Positions 1 through 13,200 of a stretch of DNA of 64,000 nucleotides are shown in pieces. The position numbers and the translations under genes are program-made. The stretch covers positions 10,343,501 through 10,407,500 of the forward strand of contig JAXRKN010000045.1 of assembly GCA_038502055.1 (NCBI GenBank), in the 5' to 3' direction. Position 1 is the first letter of the stretch, and every line of letters begins with the position of its first letter. This stretch comes from Tanytarsus gracilentus. Taxonomy: Eukaryota; Arthropoda; Insecta; Diptera; Chironomidae. The notes below the pieces were generated by a model. It searched no databases, was not told where the DNA came from, and saw nothing but the letters and a program-made list of their open reading frames with translations.

Positions 1-3000
1 CGCACATGTGTTTTTGCATGTTGCATTGTGTATTTTCCCCGCATCTCAATTTATGTATTTAATGGAAAATTGCTCTTGAGAATTTGCCACAACACTTTTC
101 GATATGTGAACAGAAGCTTTGTGTTGTGCAGAGGGAATTCATTGAAGTGAACATGCTGCCAATATTTTCTATGTCTCTCAAACTATAACTATGAAAATTA
201 ATTAAGGGAGAGAGAAGAAAAATTAGCAAATTTTTTAATTAGTTTTTTTTTCAATAGAAATTTCAAAATTTTTCAACTCATTTTTTAATTAAACATGCGT
301 AAAATAATCGACAAAAGCCACTAAACGAGATTAAGTGGCATCCACTCAAAACCGTCGAGTAGTTCGTTTTATTCAAGAGCTTAAAATTTCGCACACGCTT
401 CAATTTTCTTTTCATGCTAATTTTCTCTCATGAAATTGATGGCAGAGTTTTGCATTTTTGATCCTCTTAAATAACAAATAAACATCGCACGAAAGCTCTT
501 ATAGCCTGCAAAATACACCGTGGCTCTATCGCAAAGGTAAGCTTCCATAAGTGAATGTGAATGTCATAGCATTAATTTTAACCATAAACAACGAAGCATT
601 GTACGGTTTGCTATTTTTCCCTGTGACTTTATCATTTTGCTGCTATAAAAATGCATAAATTTATTGCATAATAAAGGTCGAGATGAAAGCTTACAATATT
701 TCTCCCCATATGGGTGAACAAATTGGTTTGTTTAATTTGAATTTGTGTCATCGCATAATTTCGAATTCAAATTAATTTGGTAAATATTTTAGAAATGAAT
801 TTATTGTCGAGAGAATGAACAAAATATCAAAATTGGCTTTCTGTATACGAGCTCAAATAATATTTAATGCATATTTGAATAGCTTTAAATTGGAATTTTA
901 ATTGATTCGAAATTAAATTTATGATTGTGTTTGATTGCAATTGCTGCTGTTTTTTTATTTTAAGGAGAGTTGAGTTAAATTTTTTTAAATTAAATTTTCT
1001 GTTTTACTTTCTTCTTTTCACAAATATCTTAAACCCAGAGACTAAATCTCAGAATTTCTTGTTAATTTTTTGTAAGTGCCTTAGTTCATGATATGGATGT
1101 CGGTGGTACATTGCTTAGTGTGTGTCAAGACTCAGTCGTTTTTATATCGGTCTGAGTTTACGGACGTTTTCGAGCCTAAGGGTAAGTGCCCACAAAGATT
1201 TTTTAAAAGTTTTAAATTTCTCCAGAATTCTCCAAAAATTTTGTGCTGTGGCTGACCCACTGTTTTTAGATAAAACAATTTTATTGAAGTATTTTAAAAA
1301 CGATCAAAATTAATGAACAAAGTTAAAAAAAAATTTAATAATTATTTCTTAAATTTATTTAAATTTCAAGACCCACCGAAAAAAATTTCATAACTGTTGA
1401 TATAAATTATTTCTGTCCCAAATTTGTTTTTCATTTCTATTGAAATAAAAAAAAATATTTTTTTTGGCATGATCTCATAAATTTAAATAAACCTCTGAGA
1501 AAAAGAAAAAATCTCCGACGTTCAATTTTTTTCTTCTCATTTCCGCACAGCAATTTGAAGTCGTATATGGTTGTAATGTATGCTCATTAAGCATATACAG
1601 GGAGAACATTGGTAATTTGTGTTGAGGCATAAATGTTTTCTGCGTTCGAGTAATTTATTTCGGTCATAAACAAATGGAAGAGAAATTGTTTCGCTGCATA
1701 ACTGCAACAATTTGTGTCACGTTCAAAGGCTTGCTGGCAGCAAGTCCTTATTTATTGCCTCTTGCCACTAAACACTGTGCTGTGAAACCGAGCATCAAAC
1801 GACCGTCCATATATGTGAATGCTGCCATTGGAAGCAATTTTTCAGTGCTTGAATTATAAAACGCAAAAACCCTACGGAGAATTGTTAATGTTTCACGTGT
1901 AAGGATCATTTTACTTCTCACTTAATGGATCAATAAAAAACACAAAACTTGAAAGGAAATTAAATTCGCTGTAAATGTAAGACCAACCATCATTCATACC
2001 AACCATGTCCTCTCTTTATCTAAAAAATTGAAGCCATTAACGCAGATCATGATAAAATAAATCAAGCTGAGAGTAATGAAAAAATCCTCTTTGGTTGGTA
2101 GAAAAATGCTGACGTCGTTCATGTTGTAATTATCTCGTTTGCTGTATGAAAAGCAAATAATTCATTTTGTCTAATGAGATTGGTCTTCGATTGATTGCAA
2201 TAAATAATTCTTACATTAATTTTCTCCGGGGGAAATTTACTCAGGCGGAAAATTTTCTTATAAATCGCTTTAACATTCATTTTTGAAGTCACTTGTGGTC
2301 TGCCCTTTGATTTCTCCATAAACTAATTTTGGTTAATTGCCACAAATTATTTACAAAGTCTTTAAAAGGTCAATTAAGGAAGTTAAGCTGAAAACGTCAA
2401 CTTGAAATCGATGAAAATCTAATTAGACGATTCAGGTTAAACTTTTTTTCTCCCTCTGATCTGGTTAAGAAAAAGTTCAATGTAGAAAGTTATCGAAGCA
2501 TGCAATTGTTAATTAAGATTGAATATAATTTATTTCTAAGCTCAACCCGAAGTTGTCACAGTGGTATAATTTTAGCTTGATTTTTTATCTCAAATACTGA
2601 CGACAGTGAAAAAGTTTCTCTAAGGATTCTTTGAATTATTTAAAGTATGTAATTTCACGCTTTGACGATTATAAAATGTGCAACCATTAAAATCCAATGA
2701 TTAACTTCAAAAAGCAATGACTTCGAGTTCGTCGAACTCCCTCAAGTGAATTCACTGAATGTACAAGTTTTTTTCACACTAAATTATGAACAACAATGTC
2801 GGCAGCCTTTTCCCTCATCACACAACGCACACAATACTTTGAACTTTTATGCACTGAACAGAAAAAATAAAACTTGATTGCAGCTTCACCTCGAGGGAAA
2901 AGTATTTAATTGAATTTGACGGCTCAAAAGGAATAAACTGCCGAGCATGAACTCAATTTACGCTGCATGACTTCAATTGATTGCAGTCCTTTCTATAAAT

Positions 3001-6000
3001 GCGAACATGTTGCAGCAATCCATTCAACTGTTTCTATTTCCATCTGACTCTCGCAATCAATTATTGTCATAGCGATTGATTTTCTGAGCTGTTAAACTTT
3101 GACGAAATACGAAAAAGTAAAATTCAAACTGATCCGGAAGCGGAAAGAGATTTTTTAAAGTTCATAAAAATTCGACGTTCATTTTATGATGAAGTAAAAG
3201 TTTTTACTCGCGCTGCTCTTATTTTATTTATGAGTGCCTTGTTGATGTTTTTTTTCTCTTTCATGTGAAGACATTTGAAATTTTAACGGCAAAAAGTTTT
3301 TTGAAATTTTAGCCGGAAAAATTTAAAATTCAAATGCTAATTTTTTGACTCGTTTTATTTCTGGCATAACTTGCCGACAGTAAATATTATGCCAGCACTG
3401 CCGTTTCTCTCTTTTATGCCAATAGCTTTATTTTCTAAATATTTAAATATGAAAACTTTTTACTCAACGGACGAAAACTTTAACACTGAAAGTTTTTTAA
3501 TCAAAATTTTTTTTTGGGTAGAAAATTTGATTTTCTAGAAGTGGAAAAAATTTCTCACATAAATTTCGTCAATTAAGCGTGGGAAATTTCAACTAATTAA
3601 TTAATTGATCATTTAATTACTCCCAATTTTAACCGTGACCTTTAGAGATGAATTAAAATTACGTTAACTACATTTTTCGCGTAACCCATTAATTAATTAA
3701 GCATGTTTTTGTCATTAGCATATTTTATAGTAATTATGGCAAGCGTGCTGCAGGAGCGTTGAAAGGCTATAAATAATCAATTAATGGCTACAATAGGTTG
3801 AGTGGCAAAAAAGAGCTTGCGAAAAATGTTAAAACGAAGCAAGAAAAAAAGACAAACGATGAAATGAAGCTTTTTGAAACAAAATATCTACAGTGAAAGT
3901 TTCAATTTTTTAAATAAATTTTTTAATTTAATTTTCATCTCCAAAATGCAGTTTTGTTTCTAATTTTCGAGTCATTTCGGTGCCATTTCGGAAAGTTCAT
4001 TTTATTGACATTTTACTGCAGAATAACTTCCACATGAATGAACACGTCCACCACTTAATAGCCTCCACTGTATTCTCTTTCAATGAGCAAACATTTCGCT
4101 CTATTGCACACAACACAAAAACTTTTCCTTTCTCTCCTCAATCTCCACAATCTCATTTTAATGTTATGGCATGAAAGAGCTTTTTTAGCTCGACATGAGA
4201 CATAATGCCTTAAGGTACTCGAGCTAGGCGAATATCACCGAGTACACACTAAACGGATGAGCTGATGGAATACAAACAAAAATAGATACAGAAGCTGCTT
4301 TTGCGAATGGAGATTTATAAAATCGATATGTCCTTAAAACTTGTCGTTAATTAAAGCACTTTGCTTGGTAAAATAAAACTTTTATATCTCTCTCGTTTAT
4401 CGAGTGGCTTTTATATTCTTCATCGTTGAGTTGAGTGCTTTATTGAAGAGGAAAAAGGCAAGTTTACCATAATTACATGAAAATAATCAAGGGTTAATGA
4501 CTTCACACAACTAATTAAAATTTCCATCTTTTTAAATAAAAAATCAAATCAGGCAATTTCTAATTTACAAATTGCGAGCTGTTCAATTGAATTCCAAATA
4601 AAATTCTACATTTATTTTCTTCAGTTACAAAAAAGTTTCTCATGAACTTTAAAAGTTCCATAAATCTTTCTTTTAATTTGTCTTTTATTTGCGATATCAA
4701 ATCGCAATCATCGCTGTGAAGACAAAGTTCATAATTAAATTCATGAGAACATTTTAAAGCTCTTCATGCTGATGCATATTTTTTATTAAAACAGCAAATA
4801 AAAAATTATTTTTTCGTTCTCACATTTAACCTCCGTAGTGACTTTTGCTGTTTTTTGAGCTTCATCAAAATTAGAATATTTATCATCATTTTTGAATGAC
4901 GCAATTTTATTTCATGAACGCAGAACAGCGTGAAAAAATTTGTTATAAATTATAAAAGAAAGCCTCGATGATATTTTTGCGATTAGCGGATGTAGATTTA
5001 ATTAAAAAAGTGGCGATGGTGGTTTTGAATATTTTTTGTACACATCCGCTATCATTTCATCATTTGCGTTTTCATTATTTGGAGCTTGTATTTAATTTCA
5101 TTAAATTCTGATGCAAAATAATTTCCGAACTTTTCATTGATCGGCTTATGTGAAAAACTGGTTGTGAGTGATAAAAAGTTTTTTTTAAACAATTTAAAAG
5201 AAAATTGAATTTTTTAACTTCTTCATAGGCAAACACACCACAAATTTAAAGCCTCAATTACAATTCAAATAATGCAATTACCACAATCATAAAATTCAAC
5301 GATATGTTTCGATGTCATAAGTAATTACGTCAATCATGCCAAGTGCACAATAAAATTAATTAATCTTAATCGCTTTATGTCATCGCGCCAATGTGTTTAC
5401 GTTCACATCTTCTTCTCGCGTGCGACGATGTCATTAATCGCTTTGCCACATAAATCATTCACATCCATAAATCGCGTAATCCCTAAAAGCGTGTTTAAAG
5501 AAAAGCGGAAAGCAATTATGGATGGATGCTTCGTTTAAACTCATAATTTACAATTTTTTTCACTGAATATATTTAAGATGGAAGATAATCTGAGGATGAA
5601 TAAAAAATCCCCTGTTGTTGAGGGAAAATACAGAGAAATTTAGAAAAGGTAATAAAATTTCATTATCGTGAGACGCCTCAGGGTTTTCAATTTTTATTTA
5701 CGATCTCGGTTGCTCTTTAAAGGTCAGTGAAAAATTATTTAATGATTGCTGCTGTTATAAGCTTAAGTCGATGTAATTTTGTGGATAATTTAATTATTGG
5801 AAAAATTCTTCACTTCTTTTCTTTCTTGTAATATCAAAGTTGAAAAATTTTACTTGCCGCTGAGTAAAATCAATAATTCAATTAAATCTTCTTTAATAAT
5901 TTCATCCACAGCAAATATCAAATTTCCAACTTTCAATTAAATTTCTCCATTAATAACGCAAAGCTTAAATTTCAGACAGTTTGTTGACACTTTTCACTTA

Positions 6001-8457
6001 TAATATGTGAAAAAAATTAAACCCGTTTGTCATCCATTGTTGTTACCGAGATGCTGAATGAAAAATATAAAGTTTCATATCTGATGTTATGACATATGAC
6101 ACCACTGTGTACATTCTTGGTGAAGAAAGAAAAATAAGAAGAAAAGATAATTGTGGCAAAGTTATAATTAATTAAAGTTCATTTGAGTGTTGAGCTGTAA
6201 AAAATAATTTAAAACAGTTTCAAATATTTTTCCTAAAACATTTTTTATTTATGCATCAAAATTTTTTTACATTTTTCATACTTTAAGATTTAATGAATTT
6301 AATAAATTTTTCTTGGTTGAAAATTTGTCACTTTACCAGCAGCTTTTTAAATTTACAGCATTCGAATCATCATACATGTTTCACTTATGTCTACACACTA
6401 GATTTAATTAATTGAAATTTTTTAATCTTTTTTAGTTCACGATAAAAATTGATTTTCCTCAACTTGGTGAGGGACAAAAATGAAATAAATAAATTATGCT
6501 AATTTATGAAAAAAATGACAATTAATTACATTAAAATTACAGAGAGAGAAAATATTTTCGATTATGACAGTAAAAGTTAATTAAAATGTCATATTTGCAT
6601 TTTTAGAATCTGGATTTTGTTTATGCGGAACTCGACTATATTTTGACATCATAATTCGTTTTCATTGACATTAATGTTGATAAATTAAATAAATGTTGAA
6701 TTGTGTAAATATTAATTATATGACGAGTTATTAAAATTATGAATTTACTCGAGCTTAACAATGAGTTCAAACAATTTTAATTCAATTAAAATCTTTGAAA
6801 AAATAAATTTTCTTAAAGTCATTTCATTTATTTTTTTGATTTAATTGATTCAATTTTTAATCGACAATTGTGATAATTCTTAAGTCCATTTTAGTGATGA
6901 TTTGAATTGCATAATAATTTATTAAATGTTATCTCTAATTATGAAATTCTTAATCCTTTAAATATTTTATTTTTAGCATTATTTTTTTTTTCAAAATTGG
7001 ATTCACAATATTTTGATGACTGTCACTTTGCGTACATTATCTTATCGAGATTTTCATTCGTGAGTTATTAAGAATTAAAACTCGCAAGTACATTCTCGAA
7101 TGCACAACGACTTTATTAATTAAAAACTTATGAATATTAAATTTTTTCAAATTAAAAATGTCGTGAGGAAAATTAACATTTTTATATCATCTCATTCTGT
7201 TAGATCTTGAGTTTTAGTTAAGAATTCATGCTGTTGATTTTTTTCGAGCGATATCTTTATCTTTCGTGGAGAAAAGCAAAAAATTAAAATTTATTAGCGC
7301 ATGAAAAAAAGTTTTGTCTTGATTCTTTTTTTATCATCAGGAAGACTGAGCGAATTTTCATATTTCTTCTTTCTTATCAAACTTAATAATTAAAATGTAT
7401 GACTTTTAATTTTTATCAACTTTGAAGATTCTACTTCTATGTGTGAGGAAAAATTACTAACTACATTCTTATTAAGGTTTATGCTTTAGATTATGCGAAC
7501 AAAATTACATCAATGAGATTTTTGTTGCAGAGAATTTTTGTTTATTGCTGTGCTCTAAAATCGAAAGAAATTCGTCGTTCGCTGAAATAAAAATCAAAGT
7601 TAAATTTTTTCATACACTCTTATCTCATCTCAGAAAGTCTAAAAAGCTTTGATGTAAATATAAAAAGCTCTAAAGCTTTTTTCCTCTCTCATTTATCTTT
7701 TTTTCATTGCGTCATAGAAATCTCACGTTATTTTTGTAGAGTTTATTTTTGAATGACAGATTGCGTCCTTAATAGAATCCGCATGATTTTTTAACGAAAA
7801 TGTTGTTCAGTATATAATGAGAGAGATATGAGACAAAATAAATATAAAAATGTGCATTTGGCAGTTGGAAGGTGAGCCACATTTATGTAAATGATGAGAA
7901 TTGAAATAAATTCCATTTTTTTACACAAACATAAACGTGCATGAGATAAAGCATCCCGCATATTCCACACCGAGGGATGAGGGATGAGAGAGAAAAATGG
8001 TTTTGAGTGCATAAACAATTTAGGATGAAATCTTTTCTATGAATATCAAACTGAAGCTTTTTTCACATAAATTTGCCAGATGTCACTTTTACTCATCTCG
8101 TTGCTGAGAATGTGCATAAAATATAGAATTTCCATTTTAAACTAGTTTTCCTTAATCTTATAGAAACTAGAGATTTGTAACTTTGAGGTTTAGATTTTTT
8201 TGGAAAGAATATAAAAATTCAAAAAAACTGAATTTTTAAAATAAAATTTTATTCAATTCATGTGAATTTTTCCCATCAAAAATCCTAAAAAAAACAAAGC
8301 CATTTTATGATAAAATTTTTATCTCATTTCCTCTGCAACTTTTTATCATATTAAATTGCTCGCATTCTACTTTTAATTCCTAGTGCATCTCACATAGGCT
8401 AAAGATATTTATGAATTGTAAAATTAATTGAAAATCTTTTTTTTAGAAAGAAGAAAG
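1..8457. other. Long AT-rich stretch with no recognisable gene
   Basis: I see no open frame here with coding character on either strand. The sequence is AT-rich, with many homopolymer runs and only short frames that look random. It lies downstream (3') of the minus-strand Ly6 gene. It could be intergenic or intron of a gene whose exons lie outside the window. No tRNA, rRNA or strong repeat was noticed. Confidence 0.6.
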
Positions 8458-8465
8458 ATAAAATT

Positions 8466-9633
8466 CAGGGGGCGGACGACTTGGATATAAATTTTTTGGT
8501 ATATAAAAATCTAAAATTTATATTTTTATATTTTTATATACCTCATTTTATTTTTATATTTTTTTATTTTTTTATTTTTATATTTTTATATACTTTTCGA
8601 TCGGAATTTACTCTATATTGTGACTTTTCAATAAAATTTAAAGCTGGAAGTGAGATCCAGTAGAAGTAAAATCAATCGATGGATTCGATAACCATTCGAA
8701 CTAGATTCAGAACTTAAATTGAGATCATTGGAACTAAGTCAGCTCTGGAGTGAGTCCAGTAGCTTTAAGATTTAGTGCAGGAAGTCTGGAAGTGAGATCC
8801 AGTAGAAGTAAAATCAAGCGATGGATTAGATAGCCATTCGAACTAGATTCAGAACTTAAATTGAGATCCATTGGAACTAAGTCCAGCTCTGGAAGTGAGA
8901 TCCAGCAGTTTTAAAATTTAGTGCTGGAAGTCTGGAAGTGAGATCCAGTAGAACTAAAATCAAGCGATGGATTTGATAACCATTCGAACTAGATTCAGAA
9001 CTTAAATTGAGATCCATTGGAACTAAGATCCAGCTCTGGAAGTGAGATCCAGTAGCTTTAAGATTTAGTGCAGGAAGTCTGGAAGTGAGATCCAGTAGAA
9101 GTAAAATCAAGCGATGGATTTGATAGGCATTCGAACTAGATTCAGAACTTAAATTGAGATCCATTGGAACTAAGATCCAGCTCTGGAAGTGAGATCCAGT
9201 AGCTTTAAGATTTAGTGCAGGAAGTCTGGAAGTGAGATCCAGTAGAAGTAAAATCAAGCGATGGATTTGATAGGCATTCGAACTAGATTCAGTGCTTAAA
9301 TTGAGATCCATTGGAACTAAGATCCAGCTCTGGAAGTTAGATCCAGCAGTTTTAAAATTTAGTGCTGGAAGTGAGATCCAGTAGAACTAAGATCCAGCGA
9401 TGGATTTGATAGCCATTCGAACTAGATTCAGTGCTTAAATTGAGATCCAAATGCTCGAAATGCAATTTAAAATTTTTTTTGTCGTTAAGAAACAAACAAA
9501 AAGTATATAAAGTATATAAAATAGCAATTTATATTTTTAAATAAATTTATATTTTTATATTTCTCATTTATATTTTTATATTTTTGAGGTATATAAAGTA
9601 TATAAAATTTATATACTAGTCGTCCGCCCCCTG
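8466..9633. mobile_element. Non-autonomous hAT-like DNA transposon with internal tandem repeat
   Basis: The element starts CAGGGGGCGGACGACT and ends with the exact reverse complement, giving 16-bp perfect terminal inverted repeats over 1168 bp. It is flanked on both sides by the same 8 bp, ATAAAATT (8458-8465 and 9634-9641), which is a target-site duplication. An 8-bp duplication with CAGGG-type termini is characteristic of the hAT superfamily. No transposase is encoded, so it would need a transposase from elsewhere. Its subterminal regions are rich in TATATTTTTATA and its centre is a 147-bp tandem array. The perfect ends suggest fairly recent insertion. Confidence 0.9.
8646..9455. repeat. 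147-bp tandem repeat array inside the hAT-like element
   Basis: About 5.5 units, each starting near GGAAGTGAGATCC, begin at about 8646, 8788, 8934, 9081, 9228 and 9367. Spacing is 142, 146, 147, 147 and 139 bp. Because 147 is 49 x 3, the minus strand stays open for 144 codons (8877-9311) as a 49-residue repeat. This open frame is probably a by-product of the repeat: it has no promoter, no similarity I recognise, and outer units carry frameshifting deletions. Confidence 0.88.
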
Positions 9634-9974
9634 ATAAAATTTACACACTGAAGTTTCCTTATAATTTTTAAATACTTTTTTCTAGTTCCTTGTTTGCTAC
9701 AAAATTTATTTAAAGCAGTTATAACACTTTATGAATTATTTTTAGAATATTTTCAAGTGATGTGTATTCAATTCTTAGTGACTAGGAGAAAAGAGAAATT
9801 TTTCAGTATAATCGTATCAAGATTTAGAACAGTAACTCTATTGAGCGTTTAAGTTATGATTTTTTTAAAAATTAAAATTAATAATTCGTTGAATTTTTCA
9901 AAAATTTGGTTCAATCAAAAAGTTAAATTAATAATTTTATTTATGACAATTTTTAAAAATCAAAATTAAATTTA

Positions 9975-10110
9975 AAATATTTTAGAACACAAATTTTTTT
10001 TAGAACAAAACAATTTTTACTTAAAATATTTTAGAAAATAAATTTTTTAGAACACAAATCTTTTAGAACAAAACATTTTTTAGAACACATTTTTTTAAAA
10101 ATTTTTTTGA
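9975..10110. repeat. Short degenerate TTTTAGAACA-type repeats
   Basis: A cluster of about five copies of TTTTAGAACA followed by CAAA or AAAC lies just beyond the 3' end of the Ly6 gene. It looks like a small simple-sequence expansion. The 9642-10217 interval contains nothing else I can identify, apart from a possible minus-strand polyadenylation signal near 9937 (AATAAA on that strand). Confidence 0.5.
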
Positions 10111-10217
10111 ACGGAATAAAATTTCACAACAAAGTGATAAAGGTTCATAATCGATGCGATGCTCCTACTTTACATTTTTTTCTTTTAGTTCATGATGAAA
10201 ATTTTCCTTTCAACATT

Positions 10218-13200
10218 TTATACATAATTGATGAACGCGAGAAAACTTAATGGAAGAATTGTTGCTAGCATGAGAAGAAATCTCGAGATTGTGGCAATTG
10301 TTGAGCCATTGCAGCCCTCAGTGTTGCAGCAGTAAGTCGCTGTTTCCCAGACCTCTGTAAATGAGAGCAATTTAATTATGTTAATCGTGATAAAAATTCA
10401 TTCGAAAACGTAATTTGGCAGCGACAATATCGTGCCGCATAAAAAAAACTTTAAGCTTTTTATAATTCCATGTGCATGATAATGGCGATGACGTGAGCTC
10501 AGCATCAGGACATACAAGTCATATCGGGGAAGTAAAAACAGATGCCAGAAATGGTAAAATTCTTCATTTAATATTCAAACACAATGTAAACAGCCTTTTA
10601 AATGAGTTTCGTGGGCACGAGAAGAAAGATAAATATCTCTATCACGTTTTATGATAATTGAATAGCATTCAGATTAACTATTCTGTCAAGCACGGACTTC
10701 AGTTATGAATAATTTTAAGGAATTAACGGTCTGTAATTTTTACGAGAGCTTTTCGTAGTTTTTAAATCACATTTTTTCTAGCCTAAAATATTTTCAGATT
10801 AAAAAATTGGTTTTGACATTTAAAATTTTACAATCAAACTTATTTTTACTCTAAAATGCATCTGCAAATTTTATCTTGCCATTCTCAAAATCCCAAAAAT
10901 TAAAGCAACTCTCTTTTTTTGCTCAAGGGAAAAAGCTTTGAAATGGAAAACTTGACGCGGTCTCAACGGCATTGCGCGCAAAAAGGCGAAATTAAATATG
11001 GAAAATGTATGTTGCCATTTACTTCAGCTAAATTGGATATTTTTTGTTTCACGAAAAAGCTGAATTTTAAAAAGTTTCTGCAGTTTTTTTATGAAAGGGC
11101 TCTTGTGAATATCCAGGGATAATTATAAAGTGATGTAAAAGATTTTTTTTAAATTAAAAATTAAAATCTGTATATAAAATGCTAGATTTTTAACAGTAAA
11201 ATTTAATTAAATTAAAATTCAGTGACGTCACTTTCGCAGAGAAATGAAATTAATATTTTTGTGATGATACCTTTTTCCACACAGGTTTCCACACAATCTC
11301 TCACTGTTGACAGCTCGGAATCGTATTTCTGAAATGAGACAAGGAGACGTGAAAATTATTAAAAAGTTTCTCTCTTTATTTACACTCGAGTGAAAAAAGT
11401 TCTTTTATGTGAAGATTAAAACGTGCTGAATTAAGAGAAATTTTATGGTAATTTAAATAATTTTCAGCTCAATTTACGTCAAAAAATTTTCTTTCTTCCC
11501 ACACCACCGAAACTATGGTCGGCAATTTATCATGAAGTCCATTGTGAAATTTCAACGCTTTTTAGAAAATCTGCACTTGAGTTCACTTTTCCGTGATTAA
11601 TCGCCGTTTTTATTTCGCACTCGAAAGCCACACGCTCGACAGTAAGTTCAAAATTTTTTTTTCACAATTCAAATGGCTTCAAAAAGTTTTTCCGAGCATG
11701 AATAAAAGCGGAAAATTTGCTTGCTTTTGCATCTTCTCGATCGTGCCACGTTTACAACATCATTTTTCATTTTACAACGTGGTAAAGTTCCTTTTCCTGC
11801 CCTCTCGCTTCTCAGATTTTCATGCAGTTGTTTTTAAGTCTTTACGAAAGAAACTTTTTGCAACTTAATGCAAATTTGAATGCTCGACGTGCCAGGGATT
11901 TTTCTTGGAGCATGAGAGATTCGTTAAAGTCAAAAATACGCTGCTTTTAAATTCAAATTAAGAGCGGAGGGCGAGGAATAAAGTTGTACGTAAGATAAAA
12001 ATGAGTGGACTTTGAAAATTTAATTATTTAATTTTTATAAAGTTTGAAATAAAAATTGAGAAATAAAAAAGTTTAATAAAAAAAAGCCAAAAAATAAAAA
12101 TAATCACAGTAATTTACATTTGACTTAATCACATTTAAATATCCCAGAAAATTAAAGTTTTCCGATCTTCATCGTAACTTTTCCCCGAATACAATCAAAT
12201 CCATCTAAGAGCTTTAAGTGTGTTTTAAATAAACACTACTGCATACAATGTTGAATCGAATTTAAATCCCTTTCATTCTCTTCCCACAACGATACACAAA
12301 AGCAAGCTAAAGATTGAATCAGTTTTAGCTTTTTCTCAAATCTCATTACAAGATAAATTTCCCTTCAGTTTGTTTTCCTTTAAACTATTTCCCATAACGT
12401 CAGTAATGCGCATTGCAGTGCGATACATTCTTAATTCAGGATGAACATTTTTACAGTAACCCACAAAATGCAAGAAATTTTATAAATTTTGTACTGAAAT
12501 AAAGTTTTTAAACATATTTTTTTAAATATCTTTTGAATATTGTAAAAAATACAAACAGTCAAAAAAGAAAACTTTTCACATTTTCTTTTGATATTTTTTC
12601 TTCATCTAAACTTTCTTCTTTTTTTCTGCTTCACAGCCTATGACCAAAGTAAAAAACCATTTAAGGAAAATGAGAAAAAATACTAAACAGAAAAGGAAGG
12701 AAATTAAGTGGGCAACGTAAATTCTTAATTATCTTTTATTATTATTGTCTTACTTCTTGATATTTTTGCTAATAATAATTTGAAGCTAGAAAAATAATTT
12801 TCTTGTTTTGCGTAGCTACAAAAATTGCATGAAAGTTCATTAAAAATTATTATCAGTATCCCAAAAATTTAACCTAAAATGATTTAAAATTTTCGTTTGA
12901 TTTTTTTAAACCAAAAAAACTGAATTAAAAGTTAGGAAATTTTACCTTCTTAAATTCATTAAAACTTTCACACTCTAAAAAGATTTAAAATCCCAAAAAT
13001 ATCAAAAGAATTTAAAAATCAAATTAAACGTTCAAAACTTTTTCTCTCATTTTAATTTCTTGAATTCTTGATGTAGAAAAAAGGAAAATTTCAACCTCGA
13101 CAAGTTTTTATTCCAACTATTCATGAACAAAAAGAAGAAGAAAGAAGTTTTGTTTCGATAAAACTTTTTCACTCAACAATTTCAGCTTTATCGTTAGTTT

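Noticed and set aside
505..536. Possible exon with a clean acceptor and a GTAAGC donor
   Set aside because: No partner exon, frame or similarity could be found nearby; single splice-like borders are expected by chance.
8877..9311. 144-codon minus frame of 49-residue repeats
   Set aside because: It lies wholly inside the tandem array of a transposon; the frame is open because the unit is 147 bp. Outer units break the frame and no gene signals are present.
8695..9425. tRNA B-box-like ATTCGAACTAG motifs
   Set aside because: They recur as part of the tandem repeat and no acceptor or anticodon stems can be drawn around them.
11593..11868. 91-codon frame in the Ly6 intron
   Set aside because: Composition is Phe/Lys-rich as expected from AT-rich DNA; no domain, signal or splice support.
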